Positions 9,071 through 17,439 of a DNA stretch of 20,938 nt are shown here, in pieces (the first letter of the stretch is position 1; each line of letters begins with the position of its first letter). This DNA is from Pseudomonas sp. GTDB taxonomy: Bacteria > Pseudomonadota > Gammaproteobacteria > Pseudomonadales > Pseudomonadaceae. The translations under genes and the position numbers were made by a program. The stretch spans positions 1-20,938 of the forward strand of contig JAQZAY010000025.1 in the NCBI GenBank assembly GCA_029239415.1. Direction: 5' to 3'. The notes under the pieces are model-generated. The model was not told where the DNA came from, ran no database searches, and saw only the letters and a list, made by a program, of their open reading frames with translations.

Positions 9071-10168
9071 TTAGCCGCAACGAGCAAACCAACGTCCGGC
9101 TTGATTGCTGACCCGGCCGTCGAGCTCGAGCTCGGTAAGGCTGGCCAGCACCTGGGCCAGCGGCTGGCCGCTGCTGCGGGCCAGGGCTTCACTGGTCTGC
9201 GGTGCCGCGAGGAGCAACTCCAGCAAGCGATGGCCGGCCTTGGCTGTGGGCGCTGCGGGCAGGTTCTGCCAGCCGCGCAGGCTCTCGATGATCTGCTCGA
9301 CACTTTCGACCAGCAAGGCACCGTCTCGGATCAGCTGATGACACCCCTTGGCCCCGGGATGATGGATCGACCCCGGAATGGCATACACCTCCCGGCCTTG
9401 CTCGGCAGCCAGGCGGGCAGTGATGAGCGAGCCGCTGGCCAGGCTGGCCTCGACCACCAGCACGCCCAGGGACAGGCCGCTGATGATCCGGTTGCGCCGT
9501 GGGAAGTTGCCTGGCAAGGGGCCGGCGTCGAGCGGAAACTCCGAGACGATTGCGCTGCCACTTTCGATCATTGCCCTGGCCAGGGCGCGATGGCTCTGTG
9601 GATAAAGTTTTTGCAGCCCAGTACCCAGCACGCCAATTGTTCGTCCAGAGGCATCTAGCGCCGCCCGATGAGCGGCACCGTCTACGCCCAGGGCGAGCCC
9701 GCTGGTGATGGTGAATCCGGCCTGGGCCAGGCACCGCGAGAAGCCTGCCGCAGTGTCGAGCGCAGGCGGGGAGGCCCGGCGGCTGCCGATGATGGCCAGC
9801 TGCGGTTGCTCGAGAACGCTTGGGTCGCCCGCGACAAAAAGCAGCGGCGGCGCATCGTCGATTTCGGCGAGCAGCGAGGGGTATCCAGGGCTGTCCCACA
9901 TCAGCAAATGCTGGCCCGGATGCTCTACCCAGGCCATCGCGGCGGCGGCACCGTCGCGCGCATCGGCACTGCGCCGAGCCTCGCTGCAGACCGCCGGCAA
10001 GCCAAGCGAGCGCCAGGCGGTGGCGGGTGCGCAGAGCGCGCTGGAGGCACTGCCGAAGGCCTGGACAAGGCGGCAAAAGCGCTGGCCGCCTATCAGGGGC
10101 AGGCGATGAAGACGCAATCGGGCTTCCAGTTCGGCGGGAGGGCAAGCGCAGTGGCAGGGGCTCGTCAT
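9071..10168 (-). CDS. dprA: DNA-processing protein DprA (Smf)
   Basis: This 365-residue protein loads RecA on incoming single-stranded DNA during natural transformation. The Rossmann-like core spans roughly residues 75-290, with IIGSRRASPPALDTA, ITSGLALGVDGAAHRAALDA, GVLGTGLQKLYPQSH, FPRRNRIISGLSLGVLVVEA and SGSLITARLAAEQGREVYAI in order. A C-terminal winged-helix-like segment follows (about residues 300-365). The N-terminal 75 residues are more variable, as usual. The ATG at 10168 has AAGGACGA upstream. dprA is common in bacteria not known to be competent, so presence does not prove transformation. It is divergent from def across a 209-bp region with DnaA boxes, and another perfect DnaA box lies inside the gene at 9597-9605. 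Confidence 0.95.
   Translation of the reverse strand: MTSPCHCACPPAELEARLRLHRLPLIGGQRFCRLVQAFGSASSALCAPATAWRSLGLPAVCSEARRSADARDGAAAAMAWVEHPGQHLLMWDSPGYPSLLAEIDDAPPLLFVAGDPSVLEQPQLAIIGSRRASPPALDTAAGFSRCLAQAGFTITSGLALGVDGAAHRAALDASGRTIGVLGTGLQKLYPQSHRALARAMIESGSAIVSEFPLDAGPLPGNFPRRNRIISGLSLGVLVVEASLASGSLITARLAAEQGREVYAIPGSIHHPGAKGCHQLIRDGALLVESVEQIIESLRGWQNLPAAPTAKAGHRLLELLLAAPQTSEALARSSGQPLAQVLASLTELELDGRVSNQAGRWFARCG
9597..9605 (-). other. Perfect DnaA box inside dprA
   Basis: TGTGGATAA on the plus strand. In the dprA reading direction it is TTATCCACA, in codons for Leu-Tyr-Pro-Gln-Ser, again TAT CCA CAG. Confidence 0.55.
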
Positions 10169-10208
10169 GCACGTTCGTCCTTGATCGGCAGGCGGTCATC
10201 CACTTGGC

Positions 10209-10251
10209 ACAACCTGTGGATAACTGTGTTGATAATAGTTTGACAACCTGT
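10209..10251. promoter_or_regulatory. DnaA-box pair in AT-rich dprA/def divergent region
   Basis: The 209-bp gap between dprA and def (10169-10377) contains a perfect DnaA box TGTGGATAA (10215-10223) and a one-mismatch copy TGTTGATAA (10227-10235). They have the same orientation and start 12 bp apart, about one helical turn. The segment 10219-10242 is strikingly A/T-rich for this DNA, and a 9-bp direct repeat ACAACCTGT flanks it (10209-10217 and 10243-10251). TTGACA at 10240-10245 looks like a -35 but has no matching -10. DnaA control of one or both genes is plausible but inferred. Confidence 0.5.
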
Positions 10252-10326
10252 CCACCGAATTGGCCTTCAGGTGTCCATTGATACCCTAGCCAAGCTTTGG
10301 CAGGTGCCGAACGCGGCGAATCCCTT

Positions 10327-10332
10327 TATTAT
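10327..10332 (+). promoter_or_regulatory. Candidate -10 element of def
   Basis: TATTAT matches the -10 consensus at five of six positions, 45 bp upstream of the def start. No good -35 lies at the normal distance; TTGGCA at 10297-10302 is too far away (24 bp). Treat as tentative. Confidence 0.3.
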
Positions 10333-10377
10333 GTGAGTCCATGTTTGCAACCAACGCACAGTACTGCTCAGACCCCT

Positions 10378-10884
10378 ATGGCTATCCTGAACATCCTCGA
10401 ATTCCCGGACCCGCGCCTGCGCATCCTCGCCAAACCGGTGACGGAAGTGGACGACGCCCTGCGCCAGCTGATCGATGACATGTTTGAAACCATGTACGAA
10501 GCGCCCGGCATCGGCCTGGCTGCCACCCAGGTCGACGTCCACAAGCGCGTCGTGGTCATGGACCTGAGCGAAGATCGCAGCGAGCCGCGGGTGTTCATCA
10601 ACCCTGAGATCGAAGAGCTGACCCACGACATGGGCCAATACCAGGAAGGTTGCCTGTCGGTGCCCGGCTTCTACGAGAACGTCGACCGCCCGCTGCGAGT
10701 CCGGGTCAAGGCCCTCGATCGCGACGGCAAGCCCTACGAGCTGGAGGCCGAAGGCCTGCTCGCAGTGTGCATCCAGCACGAATGCGATCACCTCAATGGC
10801 AAGCTGTTCGTCGACTACCTGTCCCAGCTCAAACGCGACCGGATCAAGAAGAAACTGGAAAAGCAGCACCGCCAGCAAGCCTGA
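10378..10884 (+). CDS. def: Peptide deformylase Def
   Basis: This 168-residue metalloprotease removes the formyl group from the N-terminal methionine of new proteins. All three family motifs are present: GIGLAATQ (residues 44-51), EGCLSVPG with metal ligand Cys92 (90-97), and QHECDHLNG with His134, Glu135 and His138. The ATG at 10378 gives the standard length and the usual start [14 protein letters not shown]; an in-frame extension upstream looks non-coding. No clear Shine-Dalgarno sequence precedes this ATG, which is unusual for a highly needed protein. fmt, whose product adds the formyl group, follows after 58 bp, but an intrinsic terminator separates them. Confidence 0.97.
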   Translation: MAILNILEFPDPRLRILAKPVTEVDDALRQLIDDMFETMYEAPGIGLAATQVDVHKRVVVMDLSEDRSEPRVFINPEIEELTHDMGQYQEGCLSVPGFYENVDRPLRVRVKALDRDGKPYELEAEGLLAVCIQHECDHLNGKLFVDYLSQLKRDRIKKKLEKQHRQQA

Positions 10885-10898
10885 TCCCGCCGATTCCC

Positions 10899-10928
10899 AA
10901 GGCTTGCTCCGGCAAGCCTTTTTCTTTT
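10899..10928 (+). terminator. Intrinsic terminator between def and fmt
   Basis: A perfect 9-bp stem, AAGGCTTGC (10899-10907) and GCAAGCCTT (10912-10920), with loop TCCG, runs into the T-rich stretch CTTTTTCTTTT. This is a textbook factor-independent terminator. It lies 14 bp after the def stop and 14 bp before the fmt start, so fmt expression would depend on read-through or a start point inside def. Confidence 0.85.
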
Positions 10929-10942
10929 CCAGCGAGAACTCC

Positions 10943-11875
10943 ATGCGCATTGTCTTCGCGGGCACCCCAGAGTTTGCCGCCGAACACCTCAAAGCCTTGC
11001 TCGACAGCCCCCACGAGATCGTGGCTGTCTACACGCAGCCGGACCGGCCAGCCGGTCGTGGGCAAAAGCTGGCGCCCAGCCCGGTCAAGCAATTGGCCGC
11101 AGCGCACGACATCCCGGTGCTGCAACCGCCGACCCTGCGCAACGCCGAGGCCCAGGCCGAACTCGCGGCCCTCGAGCCTGACCTGATGGTGGTGGTCGCC
11201 TACGGCCTGATCCTGCCCCAGGCCGTGCTCGATATCCCGCGCCTGGGCTGTATCAACAGCCACGCATCGTTGCTGCCACGCTGGCGCGGCGCCGCACCGA
11301 TCCAGCGCGCGGTGCAAGCGGGCGATGCCCAGAGCGGCGTCACCGTCATGCGCATGGAAGCCGGCCTCGATACCGGACCGATGCTGCTCAAGGTCAGCAC
11401 CCCGATCAGCGCCGACGACACCGGCGGCAGCCTGCACGACCGTCTCGCCGAAATGGGCCCGCCTGCAGTGCTCGAGGCCATCGCCGGCCTGGATGCAGGT
11501 ACGCTGCAAGGTGAGACCCAGGACGATGCGCTGGCCACTTATGCACACAAGCTGAACAAGGACGAGGCACGCATCGACTGGGTCCGCCCGGCCGACGAGC
11601 TGGAGCGCCTGGTGCGCGCCTTCAACCCCTGGCCGGTGTGCCATAGCACCCTGGGTGGCGAAAGCGTCAAGGTGCTGGCGGCCCACTTGTCCACAGGGCA
11701 GGGCGCACCTGGCGAGATCCTTGGCGCCAGCAAGGACGGCCTGGTGGTCGCCTGTGGCGAGCAGGCACTGTGCCTGACCCGCCTGCAATTGCCAGGCGGC
11801 AAGCCGCTGAACTTCAGCGACCTGTTCAACAGCCGCCGCGAGAAGTTCGCCACCGGCACGGTGCTTGGCCAATGA
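10943..11875 (+). CDS. fmt: Methionyl-tRNA formyltransferase Fmt
   Basis: This 310-residue enzyme formylates initiator Met-tRNA with 10-formyl-tetrahydrofolate. The N-terminal formyltransferase domain (about residues 1-190) shows [17 protein letters not shown], then the catalytic Asn105 and His107 in [18 protein letters not shown] and Asp143 in GLDTGPM. The C-terminal OB-like tRNA-binding domain covers roughly 205-310. The ATG at 10943 gives [16 protein letters not shown], the normal start; a GCGAGAA site precedes it. An open extension upstream overlaps def and the terminator and is rejected. rsmB begins inside the fmt stop codon (ATGA overlap), indicating translational coupling. A strong terminator separates it from def. 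Confidence 0.97.
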   Translation: MRIVFAGTPEFAAEHLKALLDSPHEIVAVYTQPDRPAGRGQKLAPSPVKQLAAAHDIPVLQPPTLRNAEAQAELAALEPDLMVVVAYGLILPQAVLDIPRLGCINSHASLLPRWRGAAPIQRAVQAGDAQSGVTVMRMEAGLDTGPMLLKVSTPISADDTGGSLHDRLAEMGPPAVLEAIAGLDAGTLQGETQDDALATYAHKLNKDEARIDWVRPADELERLVRAFNPWPVCHSTLGGESVKVLAAHLSTGQGAPGEILGASKDGLVVACGEQALCLTRLQLPGGKPLNFSDLFNSRREKFATGTVLGQ

Positions 11876-13182
11876 ACCCACGTCTGGCTGCCGCCCGCGC
11901 CCTGGCCTCCGTACTCAGCGGCAAGGCCTCGCTCAACAGTGCATTGCCCGCGCAACTGGACAAGGTCGAGGAGCGCGACCGTGGCCTGACCCAGGACCTG
12001 GCGTTCGGCACCGCCCGCTGGGAACCACGCCTGGCGCTGCTGGCCGAGCAACTGCTGCAGAAGCCGTTCAAGAGTGCCGACAGCGACGTGCAAGCCCTGT
12101 TGCTGGTGGGCCTGTACCAGCTGTTCTACACCCGTATCCCGGCCCATGCGGCAATTGGCGAGACCGTTGGCTGCGCCGAAAAGCTGAAGAAGCCCTGGGC
12201 CAAGGGCCTGCTCAATGCGGTGCTGCGCCGTGCCCAGCGTGAAGGCGAAGCGCTGCTGGCTGGCATGGAGCGCGACCCGGTGGTGCGTACGGCCCACCCG
12301 CGCTGGCTGCAGAAGTCGCTCAAGGCTTTCTGGCCGCAGCAGTGGGAAGCCATCTGCGAAGCCAACAACGCGCATCCGCCGATGATCCTGCGGGTAAACC
12401 GCCGGCACCACGATCGCAATGCCTACCTGGCGCTGCTGGCCGAGGCCGGCGTCGGCGCCAGCGCCTGCCGCTACAGCCAGGACGGTATCGTGCTGGCCGA
12501 GGCCTGCGATGTGCGTACGCTGCCGGGGTTTGCCGAGGGCTGGGTGAGCGTCCAGGACGAAGCCGCGCAACTGGCCGCCGACCTGCTCGACCTGGCACCC
12601 GGCCAGCGGGTGCTCGACGCCTGCTGCGCCCCGGGCGGCAAGACCTGTCACGTGCTCGAGGTACAGAGCGACCTGGACCAGGTCGTGGCCATCGACCTGG
12701 AGGCCAAGCGCCTGGCACGCGTTCGCGAGAACCTCGATCGCCTGGGCCTGGATGCCGAGCTGATCGCCTGCGATGCGCGCCAGACCGCTACCTGGTGGGA
12801 CGGCAAGCCGTTCCAGCGCATCCTGCTCGACGCCCCGTGCTCGGCCACCGGGGTCATCCGTCGTCACCCGGACATCAAGCTCACTCGCCAGGCCGAGGAC
12901 ATTCCTGCCCTGGCCAGCCTGCAAGCAGAGCTGCTCGATGCCTTGTGGCCGACCCTGGCGGTGGGTGGGGTCTTGCTCTACGCCACCTGCTCGAGCCTGC
13001 CCACGGAGAACACCGAGGTGATCGAGGCGTTTCTTGCCCGCACCCCAGGTGCCCGTGAGCTGGACATGGCCATCGAAGCCGGGCTTCGCCAGCCCCATGG
13101 TCGCCAGTTGCTGGCACAGGCAGGCGGCCACGATGGTTTCTACTATGCCAAGCTGATCAAGATCGCCGCCTCGCGCGGCTAA
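11872..13182 (+). CDS. rsmB: 16S rRNA (cytosine-967-C5)-methyltransferase RsmB
   Basis: This 436-residue protein (also called Sun or Fmu) methylates C967 of 16S rRNA with S-adenosylmethionine. The N-terminal 140 residues are the NusB-like RNA-binding domain ([32 protein letters not shown]). The methyltransferase domain has the SAM motif [16 protein letters not shown] near 247-262. The two family cysteines are Cys323 in [10 protein letters not shown] and Cys373 in LYATCSSLP; the latter is the catalytic nucleophile in relatives. The ATG at 11872 overlaps the fmt stop codon by the sequence ATGA, so translation is probably coupled. trkA follows after 15 bp. Length agrees with the Pseudomonas form. 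Confidence 0.96.
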   Translation: MNPRLAAARALASVLSGKASLNSALPAQLDKVEERDRGLTQDLAFGTARWEPRLALLAEQLLQKPFKSADSDVQALLLVGLYQLFYTRIPAHAAIGETVGCAEKLKKPWAKGLLNAVLRRAQREGEALLAGMERDPVVRTAHPRWLQKSLKAFWPQQWEAICEANNAHPPMILRVNRRHHDRNAYLALLAEAGVGASACRYSQDGIVLAEACDVRTLPGFAEGWVSVQDEAAQLAADLLDLAPGQRVLDACCAPGGKTCHVLEVQSDLDQVVAIDLEAKRLARVRENLDRLGLDAELIACDARQTATWWDGKPFQRILLDAPCSATGVIRRHPDIKLTRQAEDIPALASLQAELLDALWPTLAVGGVLLYATCSSLPTENTEVIEAFLARTPGARELDMAIEAGLRQPHGRQLLAQAGGHDGFYYAKLIKIAASRG

Positions 13183-13197
13183 CGGTAGGAGTAGCGG

Positions 13198-14571
13198 ATG
13201 AAGATCATCATCCTGGGTGCAGGGCAGGTCGGCGGCACGCTGGCAGAGCACCTGGCCAGTGAGGCCAACGACATCACCGTGGTCGATACCGACGGCGATC
13301 GCCTTCGCGATCTGGGCGACCGTCTCGATATCCGTACCGTGCAGGGCCGTGGCTCGTTTCCCACCGTGCTGCGCCAGGCGGGCGCCGATGACGCCGACAT
13401 GCTGGTGGCGGTCACCAACAGCGACGAGACCAACATGGTGGCCTGCCAGGTCGCCTACACGCTGTTCCATACCCCGACCAAGATCGCTCGGGTGCGCGAG
13501 GCAGACTACCTGACCCGTGCTGGCCTGTTCGACAACGAGGCCATCCCGGTGGATGTGCTGATCAGCCCCGAACAGGTGGTCACCCACTACATCAAGCGCC
13601 TGATCGAACACCCTGGCGCCCTGCAGGTGATCGACTTCGCCGACGGCAAGGCGCAGCTGGTGGCGGTCAAGGCCTACCATGGCGGCCCGCTGGTCGGTCA
13701 GCAACTACGCCAGCTGCGCCAGCACATGCCAAACGTCGATACCCGGGTGGCGGCGATCTTCCGCCGCGACCGGCCGATCAAGCCCCAGGGCGACACGGTC
13801 ATCGAGGCCGACGACGAAGTGTTCTTCATCGCCGCCAAGGCGCACATCCGCGCCGTGATGGGCGAGTTGCGCAGCATCGACGAAAGCAACAAGCGCGTGG
13901 TCATCGCAGGCGGCGGACAGATCGGCGAGCGCCTGGCCGAAGCCATCGAGAGCCGCTACCAGGTCAAGATCATCGAAAAGAGCCTGGCCCGTTGCCGCCA
14001 CCTCTCGGACAACCTCGAAAGCACCGTGGTACTGCAAGGCAGCGCCTCGGACAAGGACCTGATGCTCGAGGAGAACATCGCCGAGGCCGATATCTTCCTG
14101 GCGCTGACCAACGACGACGAGGCCAACATCATGTCTTCGCTGCTGGCCAAGCGCCTGGGCGCGCGCAAGGTGATGACGCTGATCAACAACCCCGCGTACG
14201 TCGACCTGGTGCAGGGCGGCGAGATCGACATCGCCATCAGCCCACAGCTGGCGACCATCGGCACCTTGCTGGCCCACGTGCGCCGGGGCGATATCGTCAG
14301 CGTGCACTCGCTGCGCCGTGGGGCTGCCGAGGCCATCGAGGCGATCGCCCATGGCGACTCCAGGTCGAGCAAGGTGATCGGCAAGGCCATTGGCGAGATC
14401 GCCTTGCCCGAAGGCACCACCATTGGCGCGATCATTCGTGCCGACGAGGTGCTGATCGCCCATGACAACACGGTGATCGAAGCCGGCGACCACGTGATCC
14501 TTTTCGTTGTGGATAAGAAATACATCCGCGACGTCGAGAAACTGTTCCACGTGGGCCTGAGCTTTTTCTAG
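13198..14571 (+). CDS. trkA: Trk potassium uptake regulatory subunit TrkA
   Basis: This 457-residue peripheral membrane protein binds NAD(H) and gates the TrkH/TrkG K+ channel from the cytoplasmic face. It has the duplicated TrkA layout: a first RCK/Rossmann domain with [14 protein letters not shown] at residues 7-20 and the acidic VVDTD end near 28, a first TrkA-C domain, then a second Rossmann domain starting near 233 ([17 protein letters not shown]) and a second TrkA-C domain to the end. AGGAG at 13187-13191 lies six bases before the ATG. It follows rsmB by 15 bp, as in many gammaproteobacteria, and the small TPR gene comes 11 bp after it, its ribosome-binding site touching the trkA stop. 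No trkH is in the window. A perfect DnaA box lies at 14508-14516. Confidence 0.97.
   Translation: MKIIILGAGQVGGTLAEHLASEANDITVVDTDGDRLRDLGDRLDIRTVQGRGSFPTVLRQAGADDADMLVAVTNSDETNMVACQVAYTLFHTPTKIARVREADYLTRAGLFDNEAIPVDVLISPEQVVTHYIKRLIEHPGALQVIDFADGKAQLVAVKAYHGGPLVGQQLRQLRQHMPNVDTRVAAIFRRDRPIKPQGDTVIEADDEVFFIAAKAHIRAVMGELRSIDESNKRVVIAGGGQIGERLAEAIESRYQVKIIEKSLARCRHLSDNLESTVVLQGSASDKDLMLEENIAEADIFLALTNDDEANIMSSLLAKRLGARKVMTLINNPAYVDLVQGGEIDIAISPQLATIGTLLAHVRRGDIVSVHSLRRGAAEAIEAIAHGDSRSSKVIGKAIGEIALPEGTTIGAIIRADEVLIAHDNTVIEAGDHVILFVVDKKYIRDVEKLFHVGLSFF
14508..14516 (-). other. Perfect DnaA box near the 3' end of trkA
   Basis: TGTGGATAA lies in the codons Val-Val-Asp-Lys (GTT GTG GAT AAG), the same peptide and spelling as the box at 3693 in the choX-like gene. 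It forms a same-orientation pair with the box at 14618. Confidence 0.55.
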
Positions 14572-14582
14572 GAGAAACCGAG

Positions 14583-14891
14583 ATGCGCGATTCGCTGGAA
14601 AAGATGCTGGCCAAGGGTGTGGATAACCCCCTGCTGCGCTTCGGCCTGGGCAAGTCCTGGCTCGATGAGGGCAACGGCGCCGAGGCAGCGGTGCACCTGG
14701 GCAAGTGCGTGGAGCTCGACCCGAAGTATTCGGCAGCGTGGAAGCTGCTGGGCAAGGCCTACCAGGTGCAGGGGGATGCAGCGGGCGCACGGCGGGCCTG
14801 GGAGCAAGGCCTGGAGGCGGCCCGCGCCCATGGGGACAAGCAGGCCGAGAAAGAGATGACGGTGTTCCTGAAGAAGCTGGATAAAGCCTGA
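14583..14891 (+). CDS. Small TPR-repeat protein of unknown function
   Basis: This 102-residue protein consists almost wholly of tetratricopeptide-like helices. Visible units are LRFGLGKSWLDEGNGAEAAV (about residues 16-35), KYSAAWKLLGKAYQVQGDAA (about 46-65, the clearest match) and a final helix rich in Ala, Lys and Glu. There is no signal peptide or membrane segment, so it is probably cytoplasmic and acts through protein contacts. AGGAG at 14570-14574 overlaps the trkA stop codon and lies eight bases before the ATG, so it is almost surely co-transcribed with trkA. The partner is unknown. A perfect DnaA box is embedded at codons 12-15 (14618-14626). Confidence 0.85.
   Translation: MRDSLEKMLAKGVDNPLLRFGLGKSWLDEGNGAEAAVHLGKCVELDPKYSAAWKLLGKAYQVQGDAAGARRAWEQGLEAARAHGDKQAEKEMTVFLKKLDKA
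14618..14626 (-). other. Perfect DnaA box inside the TPR gene
   Basis: TGTGGATAA lies in the codons Gly-Val-Asp-Asn, 110 bp start to start from the box in trkA and in the same orientation. Confidence 0.55.
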
Positions 14892-14911
14892 TACCGTGTT
14901 GTGGTCATCGA

Positions 14912-14930
14912 GGGCAAGCCCGCGAAGGCC
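14912..14930. repeat. Short REP remnant in a convergent gap
   Basis: GGGCAAGCCCGCGAAGGCC matches the body of the Pseudomonas REP (reverse: GGCCTTCGCGGGCTTGCCC). It sits in the 39-bp gap between the TPR gene and the convergent acyltransferase gene. The flanking GGGAGC core is missing, so it is a fragment. The GGGC-AA-GCCC element could act as a weak stop. Confidence 0.45.
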
Positions 14931-15818
14931 TCAGTACCAGCGCGCTTCCCCGGCCGGCCGCTTCTTGAAACGCTTCATGCTCCACATGTACTGGCTGGGA
15001 TATTCGCGCACGTACCGCTCCACCACCTGGCTCATGGCCGCCGTCGCGGTCTCGGGATCCTCGCTGTACATGGCCTCGGGCGCCGCTTCCAGGATCACCT
15101 TGAACCCCGAGCCGTCCGGCAGCCGCAGGGCATGCAGGAACACGCCTACCGCCTTGCCGCCCGAGAGCATGTTCGGCACGAACTTGCTGGTCAGTGCCTG
15201 GGTGCCCAGGAAGGGCACGAAGAAACCTGCCGATTCGGCAGGCTCCGGGTCGGCCGGGATACCCACCTGGCCACCGCGCCGCACTTCCTTGATGATGCTC
15301 AGGATGCCTTCCTTGGTCGAAGGCGCCACGCGGTTGCCCATCTGCACCCGCTGCGCGCGCAACAGGTCATCGACTGCCTTGAGCTTGGGCGGACGGTAGA
15401 AGATGATCGGCTTGCACTGATTGCAGTAGAAGTGGTTGAGCACTTCCCAGTTGCCCAGGTGGCTGGTGATGCCCACCACGCCCTTGCCCGAGGCCAGTGC
15501 CTGCTCCAGTACCTCCAGGCCCTGCACCTCGCGTACCAGCGCCAGCGAGCGCTGCGCCGGCCAGATCCAGGCACAGGCGCTTTCGGTGAACGACTTGCCG
15601 ATGTCCATCAGGGCCCGGCCCACCAGGCGCTCGCGTGCGACGGGGTCCATTTCGGGAAAGCACTTGGCAAGGTTGATCCGCACCACGTTGCGCGAACCGT
15701 TGGGGAGTTTCCACATCAGCCAGCCGATACCTGCACCGACACGCTGCACGGCCCCCCAGGGGAGCTTGGCGAACAATCGCAGCGCTCCGACCATCAGGGC
15801 GCCCTTGAACTTTTCCAC
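14931..15818 (-). CDS. lpxL: Lipid A late (lauroyl-type) acyltransferase, LpxL/HtrB family
   Basis: This 295-residue inner-membrane acyltransferase adds a secondary acyl chain to the Kdo-lipid A precursor. The catalytic HX4E pair is His120 and Glu125 in SHLGNWEVL, and the second family block is seen near GIPADPEPAESAGFFVPFLG. An N-terminal hydrophobic stretch (residues 7-36) anchors it. I place the start at the GTG at 15818, since AGGAA (15826-15830 read on the minus strand) lies seven bases upstream and the resulting MEKFKGALMVGALRLF is the usual start. A GTG at 15845 would put that site inside the gene. tag ends 39 bp upstream on the same strand. Which lipid A position or acyl chain it uses cannot be told from sequence; Pseudomonas has two such enzymes. 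Confidence 0.9.
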   Translation of the reverse strand: MEKFKGALMVGALRLFAKLPWGAVQRVGAGIGWLMWKLPNGSRNVVRINLAKCFPEMDPVARERLVGRALMDIGKSFTESACAWIWPAQRSLALVREVQGLEVLEQALASGKGVVGITSHLGNWEVLNHFYCNQCKPIIFYRPPKLKAVDDLLRAQRVQMGNRVAPSTKEGILSIIKEVRRGGQVGIPADPEPAESAGFFVPFLGTQALTSKFVPNMLSGGKAVGVFLHALRLPDGSGFKVILEAAPEAMYSEDPETATAAMSQVVERYVREYPSQYMWSMKRFKKRPAGEARWY

Positions 15819-15857
15819 AGGCTGATTCCTTTTATTGCAAGGCACGCATTGTAACCT

Positions 15858-16409
15858 TCAGCGCAGCAGTGCGGCGTAGCGATCGCAATCGGTGGTGTGG
15901 TCCATGACCATGCCGGTGGCCTGCATGAAGGCATAGCAGATGGTCGGGCCGACAAACGTGAAGCCGGCCTTCTGCAGTGCCTTGCTCATGGCCCTGGCTT
16001 GCTCCGTGACCGCCGGCACGTCGCCGCGCGCGCTGAAGTGATTGACCATGGGCGCACCGCCCACGAACGACCAGAGCCACTCCACAGGGTTGTCCAGCGC
16101 CAACCAGGCGTTGGCATTGCGGCGCGCCGCATTGAGCTTGAGGCGGTTGCGGATGATGCCTGCATCGAGCATCAGTTCCTCGATCCGCTCATCACTCATC
16201 CGGGCCAGGCGCACCGGGTCGAAGCCGTACAATACCTCGCGGTAGCGCTCACGCTTCTTCAGCACGGTTATCCATGAAAGTCCCGCCTGGAAGCCTTCGA
16301 GCAGCAGCATCTCGAACAGCATCGCCGGGTCTCGCTGCGGCGTGCCCCACTCCTGGTCATGGTAGGCCTGGTAAAGCGGATCGTCGGTACACCAAAAGCA
16401 GCGAGGCAT
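15858..16409 (-). CDS. tag: 3-methyladenine DNA glycosylase I (Tag)
   Basis: This 183-residue base-excision repair enzyme removes 3-methyladenine from DNA. The zinc snap of the family is complete: Cys4, His17, His171 and Cys175. Glu38, in LLLEGFQAGLSW, and Trp46 correspond to the base-recognition pocket of the E. coli enzyme. The helix-hairpin-helix-like fold covers most of the rest. The ATG at 16409 has GGAGCC upstream and gives the normal start MPRCFWC. Unlike AlkA it is constitutive in relatives. It is divergent from glyQ (82 bp between starts) and is followed by the lipid A acyltransferase gene. Confidence 0.96.
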   Translation of the reverse strand: MPRCFWCTDDPLYQAYHDQEWGTPQRDPAMLFEMLLLEGFQAGLSWITVLKKRERYREVLYGFDPVRLARMSDERIEELMLDAGIIRNRLKLNAARRNANAWLALDNPVEWLWSFVGGAPMVNHFSARGDVPAVTEQARAMSKALQKAGFTFVGPTICYAFMQATGMVMDHTTDCDRYAALLR

Positions 16410-16444
16410 AAGGCTCCATGGGTAGAGGGCCGAGCGAATCGGGT

Positions 16445-16450
16445 TATACT
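16445..16450 (+). promoter_or_regulatory. Candidate -10 element of glyQ
   Basis: TATACT matches the -10 consensus at five of six bases, 41 bp before the glyQ start. A second AT-rich hexamer, TATATT, is at 16460-16465. No clear -35 lies 16-18 bp upstream of either. On the minus strand TATAAC (16443-16448) could serve tag. The whole tag/glyQ gap (16410-16491) is short and must hold both promoters. Confidence 0.35.
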
Positions 16451-16491
16451 CCCGCTCTTTATATTCGCAGCCCTAGATACAGGTGAATTTC

Positions 16492-17439
16492 GTGAGCCAG
16501 CCTACGCCAGCCGTGCGTACCTTCCAAGACCTGATCCTCGCCCTGCAACAGTACTGGGCGGAGCAAGGTTGTGTGGTACTTCAGCCCTACGATATGGAAG
16601 TAGGCGCCGGCACTTTCCATACTGCTACTTTCCTGCGTGCGGTCGGTCCAGAAAACTGGAATGCCGCCTACGTGCAGCCTAGCCGTCGTCCCGCTGACGG
16701 CCGCTATGGCGAGAACCCGAACCGCCTGCAGCATTACTACCAGTTCCAGGTAGTGCTCAAGCCCAACCCGGCCAACTTCCAGGAGCTGTACCTGGGCTCG
16801 CTCAGGGCCATTGGTCTCGACCCGCTGGTGCACGACGTGCGCTTCGTCGAAGACAACTGGGAATCGCCGACCCTCGGCGCCTGGGGCCTGGGTTGGGAAA
16901 TCTGGCTCAACGGCATGGAAGTCACCCAGTTCACCTATTTCCAGCAAGTGGGCGGCATCGAGTGCATGCCGGTCACCGGTGAGATCACCTACGGCCTCGA
17001 GCGCCTGGCCATGTACCTGCAGGGCGTCGACTCGGTCTACGACCTGATATGGACCGACGGCCCGTTCGGCAAGGTGACCTACGGCGACGTGTTCCACCAG
17101 AACGAAGTGGAGCAGTCGACCTACAACTTCGAGCACGCCAACGTCGAGAAGCTGTTCGAGCTGTTCGATTTCTACGAAAGCGAAGCCAACCGCCTGATCG
17201 AGCTCGAGCTGCCGCTGCCGACCTACGAAATGGTCCTGAAGGCCTCGCACACCTTCAACCTGCTCGATGCCCGCCGCGCCATCTCGGTGACCGAGCGCCA
17301 GCGCTATATCCTGCGCGTGCGGACCCTGGCCCGCGCCGTGGCACAGAGCTACCTGCAGGCCCGCGCCAAGCTGGGCTTCCCGATGGCGACCCCTGAATTG
17401 CGTGATGAAGCGTTGGCCAAGCTGGAGGCTGCACAATGA
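16492..17439 (+). CDS. glyQ: Glycyl-tRNA synthetase alpha subunit GlyQ
   Basis: This 315-residue catalytic subunit of the bacterial alpha2-beta2 glycyl-tRNA synthetase activates glycine with ATP. Class II core motifs are seen at [54 protein letters not shown] and, later, [20 protein letters not shown] choose the GTG at 16492 as start: AGGTGA (16481-16486) is spaced five bases from it, while the in-frame GTG at 16483 lies inside that site. The stop codon overlaps the glyS start (ATGA), giving one-to-one subunit synthesis by coupling. No T-box leader is visible, as expected in a gammaproteobacterium. Confidence 0.97.
   Translation: MSQPTPAVRTFQDLILALQQYWAEQGCVVLQPYDMEVGAGTFHTATFLRAVGPENWNAAYVQPSRRPADGRYGENPNRLQHYYQFQVVLKPNPANFQELYLGSLRAIGLDPLVHDVRFVEDNWESPTLGAWGLGWEIWLNGMEVTQFTYFQQVGGIECMPVTGEITYGLERLAMYLQGVDSVYDLIWTDGPFGKVTYGDVFHQNEVEQSTYNFEHANVEKLFELFDFYESEANRLIELELPLPTYEMVLKASHTFNLLDARRAISVTERQRYILRVRTLARAVAQSYLQARAKLGFPMATPELRDEALAKLEAAQ

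Noticed and set aside
10240..10245. Perfect -35 hexamer TTGACA upstream of def
   Set aside because: No acceptable -10 is found 15-19 bp downstream (GCCTTC at 17 bp), so it is not called as a promoter.
11539..11547. TTATGCACA in fmt as an extra DnaA box
   Set aside because: It fits only the relaxed consensus (TTATNCACA), so it is not counted with the seven strict matches. TGTGGATAT at 4507 and TTGTCCACA near 11688 were set aside for the same reason.
11539..13704. Long minus-strand open frame (721 codons) across fmt, rsmB and trkA
   Set aside because: It is a shadow of three certain genes, with low-complexity translation rich in Gln, Gly and Ala and no motif.
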